Shown here: in pieces, positions 1-6,600 of the stretch
Numbering within the stretch: the first letter of the stretch is position 1
How the letters are laid out: each line of letters starts with the position of its first letter
NCBI GenBank assembly: GCA_964536075.1
Contig: CAZHWO010000030.1
Location: 1 to 8,847, forward strand
Length of the DNA stretch: 8,847 nucleotides
Source: JAAZHK01 sp964536075
GTDB taxonomy: Bacteria > Bacillota_I > Bacilli_A > RF39 > UBA660
Direction: 5' to 3'
Program-made: the position numbers and the translations under genes
Notes under the pieces: generated by a model
The model's input: only the letters and a program-made list of their open reading frames with translations
Told to the model about the DNA's origin: nothing
Database searches by the model: none

Positions 1-2906
1 GATGTGCCTTTAATAAATAATTTATTATCAATAAAATTAAGATTGGTAAAGAAATTAAACATCGTATCATAGCTAATAGGAGCCGTATCACTAATTAAAC
101 CAGCATCTCTTAGGGATATAACTAAGGGAGCCTCTCTTTGATAGTAATCCATCTCAATATAAACTCCACGACCTGAAGCGATGGTCTTTCGTCTAGTCAT
201 TTCGCGATAACCTAAGTTATTGAAGATTTTGGTACTCTTATATAAACCATTTATTACTTCAATATAAGCAACATAATCTCCTTCTGGTAAAGTAGTACTA
301 GAAAGATCAATACTAGTTTTAAACCAGCCTTTACTATAATCATAAGGTTTATCATCATCGACATTACTAAATTCAAATGGATAGCCAGTTGACCAATTAG
401 TTAGATTAAAACGATAGTCGACGTTGGTGGCCACATTTTTTAAGATAAGGGTTTGTTTAACCGCATCAGTATTATTATTCATGCCCGCGATGGCGATAAA
501 ACCACTTACTTCATAAGTATCATCAGTCTGATAAACTAATGATTGAAAGTATGATAAAGCACTCTTATCAATATAATCAGTGATGACGATATTGATAGTT
601 TTGGTGGTGGTATTACTATCACTATCAATTATTCGATAAGTTACTTGATAAGTTCCTACCACATTGACATTAACATTGTTACTAATAACTTCGATATTAC
701 TGGTTAGATTACCATCTTCAATATCCGTAGCTGTTGCATCCTTTTTATAATCAATGGTTGATCCAAGTAAATACATTTGATCAGTGGCACTAATAACCGG
801 ATAATTAATCGTCAAAGCAGCGGAATTGTATGCTAAGGTACAACCATCATAATTAGTAACAATCCATCCTGTGGTACCATTATTGTAATATATTTTAGCC
901 CAAGTAACCCCTGAGACTACTTTATCTTCAATGACCCCCACATAACTAGCACTTGGTAAAGAACCAACAATCGTACCCGAAGTTGAAGCCGTTGAGCGAA
1001 CATTTTGAGTAGTACTTAAATCGGATAAGGTGGTTTTACCAATAACCGCGTTATTAATTATCTCAACATCACTAGCCGATACCCACTCTTTTTGAGTTGT
1101 ACTATATTCATAAGTAACTAAATAAGATATTGTTTCGCCACTAGCATTTAAAGTGGCTTCATGAACAATAACTTTGGCATTAGCGGGAATGGTAACTCCT
1201 TTAGAACTATCTAACAAAGATGAGTAATAAACGGTAGTCGTATTTTTAATATTACCAAGCTTAGGACTTAATTCATTATTGGCTTGATAAACGGTATAAG
1301 TAAGACTGGGATAATTATAGTTATAAACATTTAAAGGACTAACATAACTACTTTTAGTATTAACTTTCGTAAAATATTGGGCTGGGACATAGGCATAGTT
1401 ATAAGACCAATCATATTTAGACGTCATACTTTGATTAGATATATAGGACTTACTAGCATTTTGATTCATATCACTCATAATTTTATACCAAAGTTTTCCG
1501 TCCGTTCCCATTTCTTCACCGATAACCAAGACCGCAGCATCAGCCAAATCGTAGTAATAACCACTATAAATATTGGCACTACTTGGATTAGGAGCCACTT
1601 TAGGATATATAGCTGCACTAGTGTTAGTTACGGCAATTTGATAATAGTTATAATCCTGCATTCCTAAAGCTTTATCTGCCCAATAATAGTAAGAAGCGGC
1701 TTTTTCTCCCCAATAAGGATCTGAAGCATATTGCACATTTATTCCATTAGCTTTATTACCTAAGATAGATCCATAAAAACGCCAATCAGTTGGTTCCAGA
1801 TAGCCATAAGTCATCCATATTTGCGCATGTTCATAAATAGACGTTCGGATATTTAAGTAATAAGAAGCCCCATTTGGATTAGAGTCAACGGCATTATGAC
1901 CAAATAGGTTATTACGATTGATGGCATAGCTACTTCGACCAGTGGCGGATTCATTGCGAGCTACGCCAAGCGTTGTTAACATATTAATACCATAATATTC
2001 TTGGGATTCATAGAAAGATGATCCCTCACCATAAAGCATCGAATAGCCACTACGATTATACGAACCATATGATTTACCTATATAACCTAAGGTACTTCTT
2101 ATATAATTGTTTAAATCGGTAGCCGAATAGTTTGATTTACTATGAAGTGGTAACCACATATAATAATTATAATATGGATTACTAGCATTATAAGCATTAT
2201 TTCGGGTATTATTTTTATAATCAGTTAACATCGTTTTTAAATCGGTATAAAAATATTTGCCATCATAACTATAGTAAGTACCCACGGCTAACATATCAGG
2301 TTTCAGACCAAGGGTACTACACATAGGGCTGGCACTAAGGGTATTTTCAATATTAGATGTATAACAATGTTTAATATACTCTGTAGTAACATAATAAATA
2401 TTAGTGGACTTTGCCCAACTAAGGGGTACTAGTTTATGACTACTTTCATTAACATAACCAGTATAACCACTAATCGTTACCCGGGCACTTTTATAATTAT
2501 TATCAAAACCACTAAAGGCTCCATCCACTCCCCCATAGGAACTAGAGTTATTCATGTAGGTGTAGGCACTGGCAAGACTGCTTGTTGGATATATATTGGT
2601 GGTAACGTTACCCTTATCTAATTTGGCAATGGCATATTTGGCATCAACGACTTTAGTGGCACCGGCATAATTATAAATAATAACTAAATCATCATCGCTA
2701 GCAGCATCCATAGCGGTCTTAGCTTGGGCATAGGTGTTATAACAAGCAGAACCAGTTAAAGAGCCATCGGATAAAGCATGCGCTAAAGAATATTGACCAT
2801 TGCTACAATAACTATAGTTAACTAACTCAGCAATAGTGTAAGCCTTAACATTTTTACATAATAAAAGAATGAATATTAATAAAAAATATTTAATGTACTG
2901 CTTCAT
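1..2906 (-). CDS. Secreted modular peptidoglycan hydrolase with glucosaminidase (GH73-like) domain, 3' end beyond window
   Basis: About 968 codons are open from an ATG at 2904-2906 to the left edge, so the C-terminus is missing. The start has a strong Shine-Dalgarno AGGAGGA (2913-2919, minus strand). Residues 1-22 form a signal peptide: basic start, hydrophobic core, likely cut after VKA. Residues 23-250 are an N-terminal region that I do not recognise. Residues about 285-430 are a glucosaminidase domain with the family motif VARNESATG, putative catalytic Glu319, followed by NRNNLFGHNA. Family members cut the N-acetylglucosaminyl bond in peptidoglycan glycan strands, in the cell wall. Three SH3-like wall-binding modules follow (about 439-515, 555-615 and 630-690, the last ending in TTGWIV), then an Ig-like DUF5011-type domain (about 699-775) with IEDGNLTSNI and VGTYQVTYRI. 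The tail from about 785 is beta-rich and appears to start repeating at about 951. It is rich in Tyr, Asn, Ser and Thr, as expected for an extracellular protein. Enzyme class is confident; exact substrate and role (growth, separation or autolysis) are not. Confidence 0.85.
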   Translation of the reverse strand, partial: MKQYIKYFLLIFILLLCKNVKAYTIAELVNYSYCSNGQYSLAHALSDGSLTGSACYNTYAQAKTAMDAASDDDLVIIYNYAGATKVVDAKYAIAKLDKGNVTTNIYPTSSLASAYTYMNNSSSYGGVDGAFSGFDNNYKSARVTISGYTGYVNESSHKLVPLSWAKSTNIYYVTTEYIKHCYTSNIENTLSASPMCSTLGLKPDMLAVGTYYSYDGKYFYTDLKTMLTDYKNNTRNNAYNASNPYYNYYMWLPLHSKSNYSATDLNNYIRSTLGYIGKSYGSYNRSGYSMLYGEGSSFYESQEYYGINMLTTLGVARNESATGRSSYAINRNNLFGHNAVDSNPNGASYYLNIRTSIYEHAQIWMTYGYLEPTDWRFYGSILGNKANGINVQYASDPYWGEKAASYYYWADKALGMQDYNYYQIAVTNTSAAIYPKVAPNPSSANIYSGYYYDLADAAVLVIGEEMGTDGKLWYKIMSDMNQNASKSYISNQSMTSKYDWSYNYAYVPAQYFTKVNTKSSYVSPLNVYNYNYPSLTYTVYQANNELSPKLGNIKNTTTVYYSSLLDSSKGVTIPANAKVIVHEATLNASGETISYLVTYEYSTTQKEWVSASDVEIINNAVIGKTTLSDLSTTQNVRSTASTSGTIVGSLPSASYVGVIEDKVVSGVTWAKIYYNNGTTGWIVTNYDGCTLAYNSAALTINYPVISATDQMYLLGSTIDYKKDATATDIEDGNLTSNIEVISNNVNVNVVGTYQVTYRIIDSDSNTTTKTINIVITDYIDKSALSYFQSLVYQTDDTYEVSGFIAIAGMNNNTDAVKQTLILKNVATNVDYRFNLTNWSTGYPFEFSNVDDDKPYDYSKGWFKTSIDLSSTTLPEGDYVAYIEVINGLYKSTKIFNNLGYREMTRRKTIASGRGVYIEMDYYQREAPLVISLRDAGLISDTAPISYDTMFNFFTNLNFIDNKLFIKGT

Positions 2907-2933
2907 ATTCTATCCTCCTACTATAAAATCCCA

Positions 2934-2947
2934 ATTATATTATATCA
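2934..2947 (-). promoter_or_regulatory. Candidate extended -10 promoter for the glucosaminidase gene
   Basis: On the minus strand the sequence TGATATAAT (2939-2947) is a perfect -10 hexamer (2939-2944) with an upstream TGn extension. A second overlapping TATAAT lies at 2934-2939. No good -35 sits at the matching distance, as is tolerated for extended -10 promoters. An alternative is TTGTAA (2984-2989) with TATAAA (2962-2967), spacer 16. AT-rich sequence gives chance matches, so the exact site is uncertain. Confidence 0.45.
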
Positions 2948-3009
2948 TTTAACAGATATATTTTATATAATTATTTGGATGGTTTACAACATTTTTACTC
3001 AATTTTCGA

Positions 3010-3038
3010 TTGATATAAAGAGATGTTTGCGTTATAAT
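3010..3038 (+). promoter_or_regulatory. Sigma-A-type promoter of the LCP gene
   Basis: TTGATA (3010-3015) and TATAAT (3033-3038) are separated by exactly 17 bases. This matches the vegetative consensus at 5 of 6 and 6 of 6 positions. Transcription would begin near 3045, giving a leader of about 20 bases that contains the GGAGGA ribosome binding site (3052-3057), six bases before the ATG. The leader is too short for a riboswitch. Confidence 0.8.
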
Positions 3039-3063
3039 ATATTATAGTTGTGGAGGAAACAAA

Positions 3064-5175
3064 ATGTTGAAAAGAATATTTCGTTCAAAAGAAAATTTAA
3101 GTTGGTTTTTAATATTTGCTCTAACGAACCTTTTATTAATAGCTAGTAGTGGTTATCTAATATATAATTTACTACTATTAGTAGGCGTTGAAACAGCAAT
3201 TAGATATGCAGCAATAGTAGGATTAATAATTATTAATGGTTTATTTCTTAGAAAGAGTTTAAAATTATTAATTAAACCAAGAACCAGTTTTAAAAATTTA
3301 TTGCATGTAATCTTTTCGTTTATTGGCCTGTTAGTTTTCGTTATTGCGGCAGTTATTATCAATAAAACTTATGGGGTAATTGATAAGGTTAACAAGGAAT
3401 ATATTACTTATTCAACTAGTCTAATAACCTTAACTGATAATAAAGTAACTGATATTAAAAATGTTAAGAATAGTAAAATTGGCATTATTAGCGATGAAGA
3501 GTCAATTGAAGGTTATGTTATTAGTCAAGATATTATAGATAAATATAATTTAGATAAAAATAATGAATTAGTAACTTTTGATAGTTTTCAGGAACTAGTA
3601 GCTAATTTATATAGTGGTGAAGTAGATTACATTTTTATTTCAACTAATTATGTAATAATGTTTAAAAGCGTTGAAATTTATCAATCAATTGGCAGTGATA
3701 CTAAAACGATTATTGCTCAAGAAAAGAAAATGAAAAAATCTAAAGTTCAAGATGATGAAGATATCGCTATTGATACTAATAAAATGCCCGATGAACCTTT
3801 TACCATTTTATTGTTAGGTGTTGATTCGGAAGTTAACGGTTTAGATAAAAATGGATCCTTTAATGGGGATACTTTAATGCTAATTACTTTTAATCCTAAG
3901 ACTTTAAATGCTACTGTTCTAAGCATTCCGCGAGATACTTATGTTCCGATTGCTTGTTTTGCTAATCAAATTGAAAATAAAATTACCCACTCGGCTTGGT
4001 CGGGAGAAAGTTGTGTTATCAAAACAATTCAGAATTTTACCGGAATTTCAATTGATTATTATGTAAAAGTTAACTTTAAGGGAGTCGTTAATTTAGTTGA
4101 GGCGCTTGGCGGTATCGAAGTTGATGTTCCGCAGAAACTTTGTGCCGGTAATAGTGATCGTGGAGCAGAGATTTGTGTTAATGCCGGACTGCAAACGCTA
4201 AATGGCGAACAAGCCTTAGTAGTTTCGAGAGATCGACATCACCTTATTGATGGTGATATTGGCCGTGGTTTAAATCAGCAATTAGTTATGCAGGGCATAT
4301 TAAATAAAGTTAAAACGGTTAAATCGGTTAAAACGGTTTACAGTATTTTAGATAATATTTCGAATAATATGGATACCAATATGACCAATGAACAGATTTT
4401 AGGCTTTTATAATATCGCTAAAACGATAATTACGAAGGGCTTAAATTCCAATAATAATGAATTAATTCATATGCAACAACTATTCTTGTATGGTAGTGGT
4501 CAGATGATTTATGATGAAGGAATGGGACTGGTTTTATATAATTATATTCCTAATAAATATAGTTTAGCAGATGATGTTAAGGCCATGAAAATAAATTTAG
4601 GCTTAGAACAGCCAACTTTGATTAAGGAGTTTGCGTACTCCCCTACTGAACCTTATAGCTATTCAATTATTGGAGAAGGTCCTTATACTAAAAATAATTT
4701 ATATACCCTACTGCCTTCCTTCATTGGAAAAAGTCAGTCATATGTCCAAAATTGGTGTAATAACCACAATGTTAATGTTGAGTTTGTAACGGTATCGACC
4801 ACTGATACTGCAACAGGTATTGTTATTAACCAAAATTATCCCGAAGCTAAAAGGGTTGATAAGATTAAAACCTTGGTTATTTCCGTAGCTGAAAAAAAGG
4901 TTGTTAGTACAAAAACGGATTGTTCAGAGAAAGATAATTTAAAAGCTGATGTCTGTTATGTTGATGATTTTAGTAGTAGTACTAAGGCCGAAGTAGAATT
5001 GTGGGCTAAAAAGATTGCTAATTTCACTATTAAATGGGAAGAAGTGGAAGGAGCTTTATATGGCGGAGCAACCGCAGGCACCATTGTTGATCAAAGTATA
5101 AAGAAAATTTATATTGAAGATGCTAAGAGTATGACTATTACCATAGTCAAAGATGAAGCTACCGATACTGATTAA
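3064..5175 (+). CDS. LytR-CpsA-Psr (LCP) family cell-wall polymer transferase with two C-terminal PASTA-like repeats
   Basis: A 703-residue membrane protein. Three hydrophobic segments (about 13-40, 45-62 and 78-99) leave the rest outside the cell. Residues about 125-220 resemble a small solute-binding-protein-like fold (KIGIISDEES, then LVANLYSGEVDYIFI). The LCP domain spans about 245-415 with the expected features: LLLGVDS (Asp254), Asp269, SIPRDTY (Arg290), NKITHS, a stretch ending ALGGIEVDVP, SRDRHH (Arg389, Arg391) and DIGRG (Arg401). LCP enzymes move anionic or capsular glycopolymers from a polyprenyl carrier to peptidoglycan. Two PASTA-like repeats follow, about 547-609 (LPSFIGKSQSYVQNW to TLVISVAEK) and 633-697. 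PASTA domains usually bind peptidoglycan or muropeptides. Cysteine pairs 298/317, 360/371 and 620/631 could form disulfides. The gene has its own promoter and GGAGGA site and is divergent from the glucosaminidase. Often mislabelled as a LytR transcriptional regulator; the transferred polymer cannot be told from sequence. Confidence 0.9.
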   Translation: MLKRIFRSKENLSWFLIFALTNLLLIASSGYLIYNLLLLVGVETAIRYAAIVGLIIINGLFLRKSLKLLIKPRTSFKNLLHVIFSFIGLLVFVIAAVIINKTYGVIDKVNKEYITYSTSLITLTDNKVTDIKNVKNSKIGIISDEESIEGYVISQDIIDKYNLDKNNELVTFDSFQELVANLYSGEVDYIFISTNYVIMFKSVEIYQSIGSDTKTIIAQEKKMKKSKVQDDEDIAIDTNKMPDEPFTILLLGVDSEVNGLDKNGSFNGDTLMLITFNPKTLNATVLSIPRDTYVPIACFANQIENKITHSAWSGESCVIKTIQNFTGISIDYYVKVNFKGVVNLVEALGGIEVDVPQKLCAGNSDRGAEICVNAGLQTLNGEQALVVSRDRHHLIDGDIGRGLNQQLVMQGILNKVKTVKSVKTVYSILDNISNNMDTNMTNEQILGFYNIAKTIITKGLNSNNNELIHMQQLFLYGSGQMIYDEGMGLVLYNYIPNKYSLADDVKAMKINLGLEQPTLIKEFAYSPTEPYSYSIIGEGPYTKNNLYTLLPSFIGKSQSYVQNWCNNHNVNVEFVTVSTTDTATGIVINQNYPEAKRVDKIKTLVISVAEKKVVSTKTDCSEKDNLKADVCYVDDFSSSTKAEVELWAKKIANFTIKWEEVEGALYGGATAGTIVDQSIKKIYIEDAKSMTITIVKDEATDTD

Positions 5176-5912
5176 GCTAACAGATAATGACTTATTAAAA
5201 TGATTATAGTTCCTAAAAAGAAACAACTAATAGCGTGTTTCTTCTTTTTATATTTTCTAATCGAAGGAAGCAGTTCATAAAGGGATATCTGGACCATAAT
5301 GCCGGCAATAAAAGCATATAAAAGAGCCATTACTAATGGATTAACATAGTTTTTTAAAAAGATAAAAGCAAGAAAAGCTCCAAACAATTCGGATAAACCC
5401 GAGATGAAGGTATAACTAAGTGCCTTCTTTTTATTACCAGTCGCATAAAACAAGGGGATAGAAATACTAATTCCTTCAGGAATATTATGTAAAGCAATGG
5501 TAAAGGCTAAATAAAGGCCTAATTTTAAGTTGTTAGTAGTAGTCATAAAAGTGGCCATTCCTTCAGGAATGTTATGAATGATAATAGCTAACATAGCCAT
5601 AATGCCTACGCGATATAATTGATTATCCTGGGCGGGTAAATATTTATCAATAATAATCCCAAAGAGAATACCAATAACCATGATAATCGCAATGATTAAT
5701 AGTTTGGGTATAAGATAAAAATTATCTAGTAAAAGAAAAGCATTAGGTAATAAATCAAAGAAAGATACGGCTATCATAACCCCCATAGCAAAAGAAAGAG
5801 TCATAACAATAATTTTATTTTTATCTTTATTTTTAATAAAGATTAAGAAACTGCCGATTAAAGTCGACAAACCAGCCAAAGCTGTTAATAAAAAGGCATA
5901 TTTATAGTTCAA
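5172..5912 (-). CDS. zupT: ZIP-family divalent metal transporter, ZupT-like
   Basis: A polytopic inner-membrane protein of 246 residues with about eight hydrophobic segments. It carries the two ZIP signature helices: HNIPEGMATF (His113, Asn114, Glu117) and HNIPEGISIS (His142, Asn143, Glu146), then SGLSELFGA with Glu175. These polar residues form the metal site in ZIP transporters, which bring zinc, and in ZupT also iron, manganese or cobalt, into the cytoplasm. I chose a TTG start at 5912 because GGTGAT (5917-5922) lies five bases upstream, and the resulting N-terminus MNYKYAFLLTALAGLSTLIG looks like that of known ZupT proteins. A longer reading from GTG at 5924 adds four residues but has no ribosome site. 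The stop overlaps that of the convergent LCP gene. It lies downstream of the ltaS operon beyond a terminator. No metal-responsive operator is evident. The exact metal is unknown. Confidence 0.9.
   Translation of the reverse strand: MNYKYAFLLTALAGLSTLIGSFLIFIKNKDKNKIIVMTLSFAMGVMIAVSFFDLLPNAFLLLDNFYLIPKLLIIAIIMVIGILFGIIIDKYLPAQDNQLYRVGIMAMLAIIIHNIPEGMATFMTTTNNLKLGLYLAFTIALHNIPEGISISIPLFYATGNKKKALSYTFISGLSELFGAFLAFIFLKNYVNPLVMALLYAFIAGIMVQISLYELLPSIRKYKKKKHAISCFFLGTIIILISHYLLA
5218..5249 (+). terminator. Possible intrinsic terminator of the LCP gene, inside the 3' end of zupT
   Basis: AAGAAACA (5218-5225) and TGTTTCTT (5236-5243) are a perfect 8-bp inverted repeat around a 10-base loop. On the plus strand it is followed by CTTTTTATATTTTCT. 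It begins 42 bases after the LCP stop codon, the expected distance. The stem is AT-rich and lies within the coding sequence of the convergent transporter, so it could be partly a by-product of a Lys-rich coding stretch. Confidence 0.45.
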
Positions 5913-5916
5913 TATT

Positions 5917-5922
5917 ATCACC
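5917..5922 (-). promoter_or_regulatory. Ribosome binding site that decides the zupT start
   Basis: GGTGAT on the minus strand matches the 3' part of the consensus GGAGGTGAT and stands five bases before TTG (5910-5912). The upstream in-frame GTG codons at 5924 and 5921 overlap or abut this site and have only AT-rich sequence before them. Confidence 0.5.
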
Positions 5923-5942
5923 ACTTAATTGTATGTACCAAA

Positions 5943-5972
5943 TAAAAAAAAATCAAAAGTTTCCTTTTGATT
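5943..5972 (-). terminator. Intrinsic terminator after the ltaS operon
   Basis: On the minus strand AATCAAAAG (5964-5972), loop GAAA, then CTTTTGATT (5951-5959) forms a 9-bp stem that can extend by one A-T pair. It runs straight into an unbroken T tract continuing to 5944. The 5' arm starts within the TAA stop of the 208-residue protein. The stem is GC-poor, but the GAAA tetraloop and long T tract favour termination. It separates the operon from zupT. Confidence 0.65.
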
Positions 5973-6598
5973 TAATCTAATTCAATGATTGATAAAATCT
6001 TATCTTCCCGCACAATGATTATTTTGGTACTTGTTTCATAGCCCAAATCTTGGACATATTCCCAAGTTACATTAACTGCATAAGCTTCCTGGTAGTCTTT
6101 ATCATTATAAGAATAATCAGTAGGCTTAATCTCATTAACCGTAATATTTTTAACTGTTGGAATTTCTTGAGTTCGTTTACCATCTAAATTATTCTCGACA
6201 TATTTATAAAGAGTTTCCTGTGCCTTGATTGTGAAATTATCCTTAATAGCCGGATTAATAAATTGTAACCCACCAACATCGGTCTTAGCTATTTTGCTGT
6301 CTAAATCATAAAAGTCAACCACAAATAATTTGGCAATAAGCGAAGCATAGTTTTCATAATCTACTTTATCTTTTTTCAGTTCCGTTTCTAGTTCTTTAAA
6401 GAAACTTTTATATAATTTAGGATCATGATCAGTTAACTCATAACCATATTCACTAATAGAATTTACGACCTTAACTGGTTTATCGGTGGGAGACTTTTTT
6501 AGCAATAGATAAACTGCCGTAATAATAGATAAGACCATAACTAGAGAGATAAGAGTAATAATTATTTTTACTTTCTTTTTTATTTTCTTTTTTGCCAT
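5972..6598 (-). CDS. Single-pass membrane-anchored extracytoplasmic protein of unknown function, downstream of ltaS
   Basis: I do not recognise this 208-residue protein. It begins with a strongly basic cytoplasmic tip (MAKKKIKKKVK) followed by one hydrophobic segment (about 12-33). That predicts an N-in/C-out anchor with about 170 residues outside. The outer domain is mixed: a helical, Lys/Glu-rich part (about 60-100, containing YASLIAKLFVVDFYDLDSK) and a beta-rich C-terminal part (about 145-208, containing AYAVNVTWEYV and KIIIVREDKILSIIELD). An NTF2-like or cystatin-like fold is a guess only. There are no cysteines and no visible catalytic motif. The ATG at 6598 has AGGAG eight bases upstream, overlapping the end of ltaS, which stops only two bases before it. 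This tight coupling implies co-translation with LtaS. A terminator follows directly. A role in lipoteichoic acid synthesis or LtaS control is inference from position. Confidence 0.8.
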   Translation of the reverse strand: MAKKKIKKKVKIIITLISLVMVLSIITAVYLLLKKSPTDKPVKVVNSISEYGYELTDHDPKLYKSFFKELETELKKDKVDYENYASLIAKLFVVDFYDLDSKIAKTDVGGLQFINPAIKDNFTIKAQETLYKYVENNLDGKRTQEIPTVKNITVNEIKPTDYSYNDKDYQEAYAVNVTWEYVQDLGYETSTKIIIVREDKILSIIELD

Positions 6599-6600
6599 GT

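Noticed and set aside
1377..1667. Plus-strand open frame of 96 codons
   Set aside because: It lies wholly antisense to the glucosaminidase reading frame, has no ribosome site, and its Ile/Thr/His-rich translation is what reversed Tyr/Asn/Ser codons give.
2436..2621. Plus-strand open frame of 61 codons
   Set aside because: Antisense shadow of the glucosaminidase gene with no independent support.
2844..2906. Lipobox reading of the signal peptide (LLLC at residues 14-17)
   Set aside because: The residue before Cys is Leu rather than Gly, Ala or Ser, and a normal signal peptidase I site (VKA) follows at residue 22.
3153..3362. Minus-strand open frame of 69 codons
   Set aside because: Antisense to the membrane segments of the LCP gene; apparent hydrophobicity is inherited from the complementary codons.
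5132..5149. Hairpin TGACTAT/ATAGTCA as a zupT terminator in the LCP 3' end
   Set aside because: A 7-bp perfect stem with a 4-base loop, but no T tract follows on the minus strand, so it is not a credible intrinsic terminator.
5928..5956. TTGATT and TACAAT with 17-base spacing, minus strand, as a zupT promoter
   Set aside because: The -35 would sit in the operon terminator stem and transcription would start at about the ribosome site, leaving almost no leader. Possible but not convincing.
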